Source of the DNA: Augochlora pura
Lineage: Eukaryota; Arthropoda; Insecta; Hymenoptera; Halictidae
Assembly: GCF_028453695.1 (NCBI RefSeq)
Contig: NC_135774.1
Span: forward strand, 14,136,001-14,200,000
Reading direction: 5' to 3'
Length of the DNA: 64,000 nt
The translations under genes and the position numbers were made by a program. Of this stretch, positions 12,376 through 24,411 are shown piece by piece. Numbering within the stretch: the stretch's first letter is position 1; every line of letters begins with the position of its first letter. Under the pieces are notes generated by a model that did not search any database, had not been told where the DNA came from, and saw nothing but the letters and a program-made list of their open reading frames with translations.

Positions 12376-12980
12376 GGAGGGACAATTATATTAGTGTCCG
12401 CCGCACCTTGAAGGTTGGCTCCTTAACTACCTACCCATACCCTGTAGCCCGCCGTCTGAAAACACAAGTCCGTCGTCGCTCCGTCGCCGTGTGACGCCCC
12501 GCTTTTAACGAGATTCATCCGGCAGTCTAATGCTTTGCATAATCTTTTCGCCCCGACATAAGCTCGCTCCCCACCCACGGGCGCCGCCGTCATACTCCCC
12601 GTTCCCCCCCTAAAAATGTACTCGCTTTCTGAATTTCATTACACCGATAATGTCGCCGAGCAAAAAGGGGGAACGTGGCGGGAAGACACACGAGCGAGCG
12701 AGCTAGCGAGTCCGCCGTAAGATATCGATCTAAATTTATTCAAAGCACACTCGAGACGATACATAATAGAAGCACGTTATGAGCACCGGATCTACGATAA
12801 TATCTGCGCTAACGGGTTACTGCGTCGGGACAGCGAGTCTCGCCGATAAGCTCGTCCAGAACTGCGACGAGAGGGAACCCCCGACGCTGCAACGAGTCCT
12901 CGGCACACGTTGCGACAGACGCGAACGTCGTAAAATTTACGGCATCGCCCAATTTATTTACACGTCGATCGCGGCGCGTC

Positions 12981-13325
12981 GTCTGACCAACGGCGGACTC
13001 GTTCCACTCGTGCCCGTAGTATCTCCTTCGAACTCGCCCGACGCCTCGCAGACGCCGCTCTATCTCGCTTCTTCTCGAAATTATTTGAACGCATCGCGCC
13101 GGCCGGACGACGTTAGTTAATCCGGCGCACGCATAAAATTCATGGCTTGTGAGCGCAAACGAACCGTGCCTGATCAGTGACCGCTCATTCCGCCGCGGCT
13201 GCATTTAATGCTCCACTTAAATACCCGGCCGCGCGACTCGTTTCATCCGCCGGTCACCGGAAAATTCTTCGTCCGCTGTGGACAAATGAAGCGTGTCTGA
13301 CCGATGCCGGGGCCATTCTACTACG
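12981..13325 (+). repeat. Family 1 motif cluster, three + copies
   Basis: Copies at 12981-13010 (GTCTGACCAACGGC ... TTCCACTCG, 30 nt), 13168-13195 (weak: GCCTGATCAG ... ATTCCGC) and 13295-13325 (GTCTGACCGATGCCGG ... ATTCTACTACG, 31 nt). Spacing is 187 and 127 bp. They lie inside a GC-rich block rather than at a trough edge. Confidence 0.7.
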
Positions 13326-15664
13326 GGGACGATTACATTCGGAAACGGAAATTCGTCGAGAAAGTGAAACGAACCGGTACCCTCGCCCCATGCAGATACA
13401 TTATTCATAGTGGCCGATGCACTTTTCATAGAGGCATCGAAATCACTGGCACCATGCATAAACCATCCACCGAGAGTTCCACCGGTTTCCCGTGGACCGA
13501 ATATCTTCGGTCATTCCTGGCCGCGGATTCCCATTCTTCGCGGGAACCGCGGCGCGGTCCAATTAGCCGCGCGCGGCTCATAAATACTCTAAACTTTGCG
13601 GATCCGGTCTTCTAAGGGTATCCTTCGCCGCGAAGGAGTTTAAGCCACTCCATTCGCGGCTAATCCCGCTAAATCTGGCAGGCGAACGGGCTAATCGGAA
13701 TAAAGAAAGTCAAAGGCGGAACAAGGCAAGACAGATGTTGCGGTGGATACGGAAGAAATGTCCCCGGGGTCGGAAATAAATGGCCCTTAATTAGGGCTCT
13801 TTGCGAGCGGACCGAGGCGTTCCTCCGCTGTCCCGTCGGCAAAGGTGGTATCAATTAGTTCCGGAAGAAAAGAAAGGGTGTACATCTCGAAACCGCTGAA
13901 CAACGCAGTTACCGTGCTGCGGCGGAAACACGATTCTCAGCCTTCGCGTTCCGTTCCTCGACGAATTCCGCGGCTTTCGCCCGGCGTCGTCGAACGGCGG
14001 ACAATATTCCCGCGGGACGACGCGCGTAAATAGATTTGTTTCCGCGGGAATGTCTGCGGATTCAGTTTTCAGCTGGCGCGGCGGTGACGGATGCGCGGAG
14101 GAGCGTCGCGCCGCCGCGGCAAGAAACGATAACGCGGATGGAAAGGAGATAACCGTGGAGCGGTGACTTATCGTTCCGGTTAGCACGCTCGGCGACGCTC
14201 CCGCTCCCCTGTAATTTTCGTTAGCGAGGGCAATCACTTAACGTTTAGTCGGACGACGGGCGAGCGTTTCCTCTTCCGCCACCGACGGCGTTTCGCCGGA
14301 GCATCCAATCCACGGGCGTAGCCCGAACCTCCCCCGCCGTTCCCCTCCCCCGGCATTCTTGTCGTTCGCCGCGTCCCTTCTGCCCCATTTTCTCCCGCGT
14401 CCTGATTTTGAGAGCCACTAAAACGAGTCGGATTGTTCCCCGAAATAGCTATGCCTCGATGATAAACGGCCGATTCCAACGGCCGCTTCCTTTCTAAACT
14501 GCTGCCCGCTTATCTCGGGCTTAAAGAGATACCGCGGCCCGGCCCGAACCCGACACCGGGGCTAGGCACGCCGCGGCATCGGGGCTTAAAGCCTCTTCCT
14601 ACCGCGACCGCTTGCTCCCGCGAAGATTATTTCCGCGGGATTACTTTAATTGTCCGGACGGTCCGCCAGGACCCGATCCGGAACGACCTTCTACGTTTTT
14701 ATGCTCTATTAAGCGAACCCGTTGCCCTCACTTTCACCCTTCGATGCTCCCTTTCTTGGAGGACGGACCTGGCACCCACCCTGCCGAGATGCCTGCCGAG
14801 ATTAACTGGTTCGAGGAGGGAACCGATCGACGTCGATCTGCGGTCGATCCGGTGCTCTCTGGTGACGAAAGTGCTAGGTGAATTCGACGGAGATCCGGAT
14901 CTTGTTGATCGGTTTGGTTGATCTGGTGGAGCGAGAAATAGCTGATGGCTGTTTAGCGATGTCCTGTTTCGTTTACGATGCGCTATAGTCTATAGTTGTC
15001 TTTCTATAGGGTGAAAATCGGGACTTGTTTGGAATTGTGAACATTTTGATATCTCTTAGATAAGGTTAAATTTTGCGCAGGACTGTATGTGTCTCTATAT
15101 GACAGAGATCGATACGGATTGCGTGCAAAAGATAGATCAATGCAATGCATGACAGACAATACTGTTCTCCACATATTGCAATTTAATTTCTGATTAAAGT
15201 ATAATTTGTCTTAAAGATAAGATATTTATACTTTAACTTTAATAATCTACTTTAATAATTAATAATACAACAATGTGACCTGTTCTATTATAAAATGACT
15301 TTCGCGAAAAAATTCTATAGTAGCACATCGTTCCCAAGAGGTTGCATTCGTGCAGTTGTAACAGTTATCTTTCTACTTTTAGCTATTTCGTTCGACTAAA
15401 ACAGTCGTGAATCCAGTGAAACTTTTATTCGGTATATTTGTGCAGAAAATTGTTGCTTCCTCGGCAACGAGGAAAAGTTGGTAACGCGACTAGTAATTAT
15501 AGTATACAATCTATTCCGCCGGAGTTTCGTAATTATTTCAAACACGCACTGGCTCGACGAGTTTTCGTCAGGCCACCAATTTAACCGTAATCGAACATTA
15601 ACTTGAACTTTTCTAAATGCCAGTTATTTAGCGAACGTTTAGCTCTGTAATAATTTGTTCTTCT

Positions 15665-16079
15665 GTTTGACTATTTCAGTCTAATTCCTCAATTAAATGC
15701 ACGCAAATGCTGTTTACGTATAACGTGGAAAAATCGAATGGAGAATAATCAATTTTTATTCGAGCTAATTTTCTTTCTAGAAAGAAAAGCGTAATTTTTA
15801 AATGAAGTATGATTGAACCCAGTAAATAATGTCATTTTATATGCAAAAAGAAGAAGAAGAAAATATCACGTGTCAGAGAATTAATTTTCAAAGCAGGACT
15901 TGTATCTATAAGGTTACCGTGTCTGACCAATAACGCTTTATTCCACTGTATCCAAGAACACATCTAGACGAGACCTACATACAGTATATAAAAAAAAAGA
16001 GACCTATGACCCAAAAAATAATAGCTTAAACAGAAACCTATAAACCCGCAGTCTGACCAACAACAGGCCACTCCGCTCG
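15665..16079 (+). repeat. Family 1 motif cluster, three + copies
   Basis: Copies of 29 nt at 15665-15693 (degenerate: GTTTGACTA ... TAATTCCTC), 15921-15949 (GTCTGACCAATAAC ... ATTCCACT) and 16051-16079 (GTCTGACCAACAAC ... ACTCCGCTCG). Spacing is 256 and 130 bp, close to multiples of 128-130. The second and third share GTCTGACCAA.AAC and are probably recent relatives. Confidence 0.75.
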
Positions 16080-17247
16080 CTTCTATTCCCCCGCATCTTG
16101 CATTCCGGAAAGCAAAGATTCGAAAAATCCCAGGAGAAGTTGGACGATCGACGTGTGGACGATCAGCAGGACCGTCGCGGCGTGCCTCGGGCAAGGTCAT
16201 AGCCACCGACCTTAGAACACAGCGGTTGACGAGCAACGGGGGCGATATACATCGTCGCGGTGGAGTCCGGGTATCACCGGCGGCAGCGGCACGGCTCCTT
16301 TACGAGGGCGAGGAATCGAAAGAAGAAGCGGCTTCGATCGGTGTCGGGGCTCGTTGGCAGTAGGTGAGTGGCCGTCGGCGACGGTTCATAACCCGGGCGA
16401 CGTCGGAGTGCAGCGGGGTGCGGAGCGACGGAGGGTTTATTTTCTGGATCGCTGGAGGTCGTCATTCGGACCGACGGACGCCGCTGGAATCCCTTAATGG
16501 CGGTCACGCTCGTTCCGAGGAAGCAGCGCCGGCCACGTCAGCTCGAGGTACCTCGTAACCATCCTGACCACGTCACGCTTTCACCGGGATCAGCTTCGAC
16601 CCGACCTAATAACCAGCCGGAGATCGTTTTCTCTCCGTCTCCGTTTTTCATTCTTCGCCGCGGCGCTCGGCTCCGTCTATCTCCACCAGGGCTTCCGTCG
16701 CTCCGACGATCGACTCGCCGCCGCTTCCAGGACGAGGCTCCCGGGCACCTGGCGACGGAAGGCCGGAGGGAAACGGCCAGGAAGAACGCGGACGAGGGAT
16801 CCGCGCGCTGCCGAGGAACCACCGGCAGAGATCGGAACGATGCTGGCGGCGCCGCGACGCCACAGGTGGCCGGTTTCAAACGCTTGATTTACGGTCGGCC
16901 TCACCTACGAAGTTTAAAGTTCGAGCTACGGCTGCTGCCGGGTAAGCAGGCCCGACGATTCCGTGTCGCCCCTCTTTTCGAACGAGAGCCTCTTCTAGTT
17001 GCCGAAAGCGCTCGAAGAATTCGGCGCGCGGGGGGCGGCTGCACCGAAGCCGGTGAACAGTCCCCTAGCCACCCTACCTCACGGTGGAATCTGTGTTCTT
17101 GCTCGGCATCGAGGAGACAGTTCGTTAGGAGGCTGTGGAGAGGCCGATGGAGGGCGCACGGTTGTCTTGAGCACGTCTATTCGGGTCAAGAGACTGTCTA
17201 GTTTAGTGCGCGACACTGCATTAAACCGCCCCGCCGAAATGGACTGC
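16080..17247. other. CpG-rich block with long spurious frame
   Basis: Strongly CpG-rich. The 234-codon + frame at 16497-17201 begins with ATG but is Arg/Pro/Ser/Gly-rich throughout, is opposed by 113-, 71- and 75-codon frames on the other strand, and contains no domain I recognise. A donor-like AG|GTGAGT lies at about 16361-16368, and without a matching exon I do not call a gene. It could be a CpG island or an unrecognised 5' exon region. Confidence 0.5.
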
Positions 17248-17911
17248 GTCTGACCACTGCCAGGCTATTCTACTTAACGTTTGAGCTGTACTCCGCGTAG
17301 AATGCAAGTATATCGATTCAGCGGTCCATCTGATTCGATGTACGTTGTAGAATTAAATCGGTGTTCGGTAATTGCTTCTGTCTGACGATCGATGGCCTAT
17401 TCTACTTGAAATGCGAGGTCTGTTCTGATTAGAATAAAAGTGCATTGAATTAGGAGGCTGCCTTATAAAGTTAAATCAACGTTAGGAGAGAATATTTGCA
17501 GGATGGTTGGCACACAATTCTCGTTGTATTTTAATAGAAAAAAATAATATTAATATGTAATTATCTTGTTTAATATCTTTAGTAATTTTTAGAATCTCCT
17601 TCATTTCGTTTAATCGTTCCATCAAAACAATAACGAGGTTGAATTTATTCAAACTTTTCTATTATAACTATTAAAACTTTTTAACTATTATATTCTATTT
17701 CCATCTATCATATCATTAAGACTGTTCAACAATTTAATCAACAGTGAAATCGAGAACCAGAAATCACCTTGATAGTTCCACCGTTAATCGACAAAAGAAA
17801 TCGCGAACAGCGTCTTGATATATACGCTTCCAGACCAGCCGCGATTTATACTCTTTGTAATAAAACCGCGGTCCGGATAAACGTCCGACTAATAACAACA
17901 TTGCGACGGTC
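17248..17911 (+). repeat. Family 1 motif copies, two strong and one weak
   Basis: Strong 29-nt copies at 17248-17276 (GTCTGACCACTGCC ... TATTCTACTTA) and 17380-17408 (GTCTGACGATCGATGG ... TATTCTACTTG), 132 bp apart. A head-only copy (GTCCGACTAATAAC) lies at 17883-17911. The first pair sits just left of an AT trough (17480-17760). Confidence 0.8.
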
Positions 17912-20900
17912 CGATCGGGCACGAAGTCCGAGTTAATTGGAGCGGAAAAGCCAGGTTGTACGCGACACAATCGAGCGCACGGTCGAGCGAAAGTAATCCG
18001 CCGTTAAGTTTGCATCTGACAGAGAGAGAGAGAGAGAGAGAGAAAAAGAAAGAAAGAAAGAAAGAAGGTTCGCCGGCACGACCGGTTTCAAACGCGGAGG
18101 ATCAGACAGCCCTTTTCCCCCTTTTCAGTGTCTCCGCCGTTCTGTTCTCGCCTTGGGGAACGAGACCTGGATATTTCTCGCGAGGCAGCTCGCGACGCTC
18201 GCCAAATGGGACGCTCTCGATGCGCTGTCATTGCACGCGTCGCTCTTCCGCGCGCTTGTCCCCGTTCGCACGCGCTGTTTGCGCTTCTTCTTTGCCGCAA
18301 ATCTGCTCCGCGGCGTCTTGTCTATCCGCAAACGACGACACGACACCCCCCTCCTCGCCCCTCTTCGTTGGTCCTTTGGACCAGCCACCCCCTGATTTGC
18401 CGCGGAACGAAGACGTCTCGCCGCGAGACGAGACAACCGTCTGCCCCGTCTGTCGCTCGAATCTATCGTCGCGCGGCTTTGAGAAATCTCTGCCGCGCTT
18501 CTGCTCGGGTTCTGACCCGATTTAGGATGCTTCTTGTACGCGAGCGACGCCGGATGAACCGCTACCCGAAATCGCGTTTTGTAATTAGACTGAGTGGCAA
18601 ATAGCGCGAGAACCAGGGACCGACCAATTTCGGGCTGTACTACTGGAATGGTCCTCCCGCCGTGTACCGCGACTTTTTTTGTTATTCTCGACATCCCGCG
18701 AATGTATTATATAAAAAGGTATCTGGTATTTTTAAGCGAAATACAAACTGTATATTTATTTGTCAGAATTGATCTTATCGACGTCAAAGTAGGTGAAAGA
18801 GTTAAGGCAAAAAAATTGTTTGTATTCGTGGCAAGTCACAGGAGCTGCAAATTTATTCTTTTTACTTCTCAGTAATTTAAAATAATTGGGAGCATGCAAG
18901 AGTATCACAGAATACTCTTATAATCTAATAACATCACAGAATATTATAATACCTTATTGAATTAAAGAAGTGTAAATTTTCATCGTATAAAGTGTTTCTG
19001 GAACCACGTTGAGCAAACAGTGTGTTAAGAATAGTGCAGCGACGAGGTCCGAGCGCAGCGACTGCGTGTTCCGACCGGCGTCAGGGATCCGTTCGTCAAG
19101 ACAGGTGGCACCGTAAGCCGGGATCCGGTGTCCCAAAGGCGAATCGTAATGACCACGCCGCAGTGGCAACGATTCAAAGCCAATACAACGTGACGAAGAG
19201 TATTGGGTAATTTGAGTACACCGCTAAGCGGTTAATTGCAGCAGGATGTATCAGTATCTGTTAACCGAATGTGGTCGATCAGTTCTCCGGTTAATCGATT
19301 GCAGGCATAATCCAGTCGAGGGTCACGCACAGTAAACAGACTAATCGATAATCCTATATATACAAATCGCTCAGCTATGGGGTTCAGGCGTAATCGATAT
19401 CTAAACGGTCCCATACCACGTCTCCGATGTCGCAGCGGAGACGCGCGCGGCGCGCCACTGTTTGCCGATCGTTTGATTAATTCGAATTATCTTTCTATGC
19501 GGGGGAACGAACTATAACCGATCGGTTCCATCCTGTAAACCAACTCTGACAATTCGGTAAAATGGAAACAGTTTCGCGAGATTATAAATAAAGAGTATAG
19601 GTTTCAAAATGTCATTGTTCATTGGATTGCAGAAATTAATTAGGCGTTTGATATGGGGTCAGTCGAGATTGCAATGAGATTTGGACTAATTTAAGGATGA
19701 ATCGAGGATCGCGTCAAGCTTGATTTATTGACGGCGTGACCTTTGTTCACCTTCTATATTGGGTGTTTTACAATATTTGGGTTTGAAATAATTGACAGCA
19801 ATATGATTGGGAACGAATTCTTTAGGTGTAAATTCAGAACAGATTTACAGTTTTTGAAAGGAGAATTTAATCTGATATTTGAGGGAAAAATTGTAATAAT
19901 CTTCGTGATGACAAGAAAGAAATAATAGAACAAGATACTATATTATTTATCTCTCAATAGACGTAATAACATTGCTGTGATTTATGGTGTCTGCAAAGAG
20001 AACTACAAACTATAAGAATTGCTTCATAGAAATCAAAATATTAATGTCTTTTAAATCTTTCACGATTTTAATTATTCCCAAGGATACGTCAATTTTATTT
20101 GAAAATTCTCCAAACGATTAATATTTGCCTTTAACACGCTACCTGACGAACATCAACCAATTCCCAGAATAATAAAATCATTTACCCAATGGAACCTGGA
20201 CAGTTAAAATTTCCAACAAGGAACATTAATTTCCCATTATCGTCATCTAAAAATTTCACCAACGTTCCATTCGTTCGACGTATTCCCGGCAAAACGATTT
20301 TCCGCGGCTATTTAAAAATTAGCGTTAACCGACTCGAGGGGGGGGTCGGATTTCGACGTGGCCGAAGGGCGCGCTCGAACCGTGCTCGTTCTTCCTCAAT
20401 CATTGAAAACGTTCGAACGCACGCGCCGGGCATTGTAACGATAAAATATGCCCGGAAGCCTCGGGTAAATTCATAGAATTCGAAGTACCAATAATTGCTC
20501 GGCCAGCCGGTTTTCGTTATTAACGAAACGAAACGAAACGCCCGATTCGAACGATAACGATTCGATCCGGAGGAGTATTCTCTGTAAAATTCTGAACCCG
20601 GTCCGCCGGGCAGCCGCCAAGTGCCGGTAAACAATAATAACTGCTATAAATTGCTACCGCCCGCCGGAATAATTAATATCGACTTCGTGGACAGTCTGAG
20701 CAATGCGCGTAACCCCGGGGGCGACCGCGCGCGGATTCGTCTGCTCCCCCTATTACCGCATTCATATGTAGTAAATAGTTCTCGAGGTTTCGGTACATAT
20801 GTGTCTCGCAAATTGTTTTCAGATTGTTCTGTTGCGAACAAACCACGGTCGCGCACCGAGGCAAACGCTAAAGCCATTAAACCCATTTGCGATCGCGACC

Positions 20901-22055
20901 GTGTGTCCCGTGATGCGTATAATTTAACCGCGGTATTCGGCCCTTCTTTCCTGTCCCTCCCTCCACCTCCATCCGTACTCCGTTATGAAAAATAACGCGG
21001 GACCGGCCCCCGCGAAAAAGTTAAGAATTGATAGAGCCCGTCCCACCAAGGTGACACGCGACCACGCCCGCGTTCAACCGCGAGTTAACAATTCACGGTG
21101 CCCTCTCCAGAGAAGCCCCCCCCCCCCCCTCCCCTCTCCCTCCCTTCGACTCCCGAGCATCTAGGTCCATTGTTGTTCCCTATATTGTTCTCTATTTCAT
21201 GCTCGAAATATTTTTCACAGTGACCCCAGCGACAACGGGGAAACGTTAAAAACACTCTCTTTATTACGATTCGAGATTCCACCCACCGCCCGCTTGCGGT
21301 ACGCAAGCATTCAACTAAGTTATTTCCGCAAGACGCAGGTAAGAGGATAAAAGCGCCGCGGAATAGAAATTTAAATACAATGCCGCTGCGCTCGCGCATC
21401 CAAAGGGACAGGGAGGAGAAAGATAAAGATAAGAGGACACGGTGAAACGGTCGCGAACACGCGGCACGGGAATATACGACAATAAAGCCGCCGCCGCCGC
21501 TGTAAAGACGGATAAAATCCAGGTTTATAAATATTTCTGTATCGATGTTGAACGAACGACGTCGCCGACGACGACGACGTGGAAACTGCCCGTTTCTTGG
21601 CGGTGCAATTTCAGGACACGACAGCGATTGTTCGTCGTCCAATTTTATTCATCGCCGCCGTTTCAATTAATTCGTCCCGTGGCTGCAGCACAGGTGTAAA
21701 GGGGTCCCCGCCAGGTACTGCCCGACGCGCGCTCCTCGACGAAACGAATAATTCCATTACGTTCGTAATTCTGGGGCTGGTGGCCGAAACAACGCCGACG
21801 AAATTACGCCCCGCGCCTAGGATATTAAAATACCGAATCCGCGCAATTGTTTCCGGGAGCGCAGTAATTTTCGCGGCGCACCACATATTACGCCATTATT
21901 CTCGAAAATTATCCGCGGACACTTCCGTTCCTTAGCGCGCCGTGTCTGGTTTCGCCAACAATTGTTTCAACAAAATCTTAGTACTGTTCCGTGTCGCGTT
22001 CACCCACGCCGCGTATTTGTTTCATGTAAAAATATCGCGCGTGCTGCGCCGCGAA
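17912..22055. other. AT/GC mosaic, no gene recognised
   Basis: GC-rich 17880-18690, AT-rich 18690-19010 and 19480-20290, a moderate-GC island 19010-19470, then GC-rich 20290-22050. Frames at 18.0-18.7 kb (189 codons on both strands, over the same bases) cancel each other as coding evidence. The 185-codon - frame at 21085-21642 runs through a C/G homopolymer and has no known domain. A C run of 14 lies at 21116-21129. Nothing else is supported. Confidence 0.6.
18020..18066 (+). repeat. GA and GAAA microsatellite
   Basis: About eleven GA units pass into five GAAA units. It is a compound simple repeat inside a GC-rich block. Confidence 0.9.
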
Positions 22056-22063
22056 TTATTTAA

Positions 22064-22273
22064 CCCTTAAATGCATGATTTTTCCTTTTTAAATACAATA
22101 AATTGAAACAAGTAGTTACTTAAATATAGATTAAGGGAAAAATAAAGAAAAAAAAAATTTTTTTCCAAAAAGTATATTTAAAAAAAAAAAAAAAATTAAA
22201 AAAAAAAAAAAATTATGAAATTATGTACGGAAGAAAACACTGATGTAAATATACATCATCATGCATTTAAGGG
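22064..22273. mobile_element. TTAA-flanked MITE, piggyBac-like
   Basis: A 210-bp element with perfect 16-bp inverted ends: CCCTTAAATGCATGAT at 22064-22079 and ATCATGCATTTAAGGG at 22258-22273. It is flanked on both sides by TTAA (22060-22063 and 22274-22277), the target duplication of the piggyBac family, whose ends commonly start CCC. The interior is AT-rich with long A runs (about 22145-22212) and has no coding capacity, so it would depend on a transposase elsewhere. The intact ends and target sites suggest a fairly recent insertion. Confidence 0.85.
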
Positions 22274-22277
22274 TTAA

Positions 22278-24167
22278 GCGGCCGAGGTGTTCGGATATTC
22301 AAAGTCATGCAGGCGCGACATCGACTTCGGAATTTTTGGTTAGAGAGATTTAGGGCAACGGTAATTGAATCCCAATTTTATAATACGTTTGAATCTTTAT
22401 ACAGTTATTATTATATATATGCAATTATTAGCATGTGTATGCAATTATTACTATATGTATGCAATTATTATTATATGTATGCAATTATTATTATATGTAT
22501 GCAATTATTATTATATAAATGCAATTATTATTATATGTATGCAATTATTATTATATATATAAAATTATTATTATATACATATGGAATTGTAATATTTTCG
22601 CTTCATCTAATTTTTTATTGAAGTTATAGGCTACCTTTAATTGTTATTCGAGAACCGGGAAAATTTGAAATGAAAATATGAAAAATGTAGTCGTAATTGT
22701 CCATTTCAAACCGTTATTTTCCATGCTGTTATTGTACAATAAAAATGAGTAACTTAATTGCATTTTTACTTCGAATATGACGAAAAGAATAATCGTGAAA
22801 CTACTGTACCATAAGAATTAATTTGCATCCAGCAATAAAATGAGCTTATTTTCAGAAATATGTAAAGCAATTAGCTTCGAATATAACGAAAGAAAATAAT
22901 GGCCATATTACTATGCAATAAAAATTAATTTGCTTCGAATATAACAAAAGAAAATAATTCTTTCACTCTTGCGACGATGGTAGACAAGAATTATTTTTTA
23001 AAAATACGTTTCATATCATTAGGTAATCATTCACCATAGTAAGATAATCAACAAGGATGTTCCCATAACAAGCCTATATAATTCCCAAGGAAACTTTCAT
23101 AATTGTCTAAAATAAATATATAAAATAGCCAATATAAAATAAATGTATAATGAATGAAGTCGTATTAAATAACATTTTAAGCAACGCCATTGGAAATATG
23201 CGCACAGAGGCATGGAAGTAATCACGAGGTAAAATACCGGGTTATTTCAAATAATATTTTATGTAACGTCGCATCGACCGTGTCTTTTTTATTCCACTTT
23301 GTTTCCCTCGTGCAGCATATTACATCCTCGCGCGCAGCTCGCTGTGGCCAGCCGATTATCAACGCTATCATGCATGGCCGCGACACGCGTGCCACGTGCT
23401 CGAAGAAAACATAATTAGACGATCGATTCCTACCAAGGTTCTCGAGGCCGGAATAGCCTCTTGTTAATTGGCTGTTTACTCCGCGGCCGTCGAGCCGAAT
23501 AATTTAAACGGCGTCGCCGAAACTGCCGTTGCGACCGGAAGTCGCTGGCGCGCGCGGATAACCGAACGCGGACTCTGGTCCAAGATTAACGCGGACGCGG
23601 AGCGAGCGTCACGCGATAAGCTCTTTTCCAATTTATTCCTCGTTCGGACGCGAAGCCAAAGACTAATGTCGATGCTGGCGTTAATCCAAATCGAACGTAG
23701 ACCCGGGCCGCACCGGTGTCGGTTCCTATTACCCTTCCCGGACCCCCTAGCCGCCTGACAAAAGAACTCGCGCGAGGGAAAAATACCGGCGCGACTCTCT
23801 CTCTCCCTCTCTCTCGCCCCGGTCGCGCGCAGCTTCGAGGTGTTGTTGGCCAGCGTGCGCGCTGCTGCGCCACCGTTCCGCGATCAGATGCCGAAACGAG
23901 ATACGGTCAGTCACGGATCCCTCTGTACACCTGCCAAATTTTGAGTATACCGAACGATACGGCGGGGCCTGGTCCGACAATCGATAGAGCATCGGCTCGA
24001 CCCCGTAAACAACCCTTTCGGTTGGATGAAAACAGGTGACAGGTGTTTCGTAAACGCTGCCGTGTCTCTTAGTTTCCAGACGCTAGTCTGAAACCATAAA
24101 TACCTGTTAAAAAAGCTGAAACAAGAATGAGTAAGTTATTTTTTATTTTATTATAATCAGTGCAGTA
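22278..24167. other. AT-rich then GC-rich, no gene
   Basis: After the MITE the sequence is AT-rich to about 23260 and includes the 20-bp minisatellite; 22620-23160 holds nothing recognisable beyond short AT-rich phrases. GC-rich from 23260 to 24060, with frames of 95-107 codons on both strands that I consider chance. No RNA gene seen. Confidence 0.6.
22401..22580 (+). repeat. 20-bp minisatellite, nine units
   Basis: Nine exact 20-bp steps. The unit is GCAATTATTATTATATGTAT with few changes; the outermost units are the most diverged. Because 20 is not a multiple of 3, overlapping open frames translate it as a 20-residue repeat rich in Tyr, Ile and Met, which is not evidence of a protein. It begins about 125 bp after the MITE. 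Confidence 0.9.
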
Positions 24168-24171
24168 TTAA

Positions 24172-24407
24172 CCCTTTGCAGTATCGCTCATTTCATGCTG
24201 TGACAATTAGCACTTGTACTTAATAATTTTCCTAATAGGATTAAACAATTTTTATTTCCTGTATTGTCCTTATTTACCTTCGTTTCTATACTTTGATAAC
24301 AGAAGAATTTATTTTTACTTCGATGTGATAGAAATTTATAATATTCATATTTAGTAGAGCTTGCATAAAATTTGTACGAGTCTGACTCGTTATTATAGTG
24401 TAAGGGA
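24172..24407. mobile_element. TTAA-type MITE, copy 1 of a pair
   Basis: About 236 bp. The left end TTAACCCTTTGCAGTATCGC has its TTAA at 24168-24171. The right end carries CGAGTCTGACTCG and TAAGGG, with TTAA at 24408-24411 after one extra A. The terminal repeats are imperfect (CCCTT.GCA.TAT). The interior aligns along its length with 40869-41113, including AATTTTCCTAATAG, TTTCTATACTTTGATAACAG and AGAGCTTGCATAAAAT. Non-coding. Assignment to piggyBac-like elements follows from CCCTTTGC ends at TTAA. Confidence 0.7.
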
Positions 24408-24411
24408 TTAA

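Larger units (their letters stand above)
11321..15660. other. AT trough then GC-rich block, no gene
   Basis: AT-rich 11320-12060 with nothing recognisable, GC-rich 12060-15000, AT-rich from 15000. Open frames in the GC part (113, 131, 128 and 103 codons between 12.8 and 14.2 kb) overlap on both strands, are Arg/Ser-rich and match no family. Specific features are the palindrome pair at 12340-12375 and the motif copies at 13.0-13.3 kb. Confidence 0.6.

Noticed and set aside
16497..17201. 234-codon ATG-started open frame
   Set aside because: CpG-rich block with few stops in all frames, Arg/Pro/Ser-rich product, antisense frames over the same bases, no domain recognised.
18125..18694. 189-codon frames on both strands
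   Set aside because: Sense and antisense frames of equal length over nearly the same bases, both Arg/Ser-rich, indicate stop-poor GC-rich DNA.
22307..22621. 104-codon Tyr/Ile/Met-rich repeat frame
   Set aside because: Direct translation of the 20-bp minisatellite.
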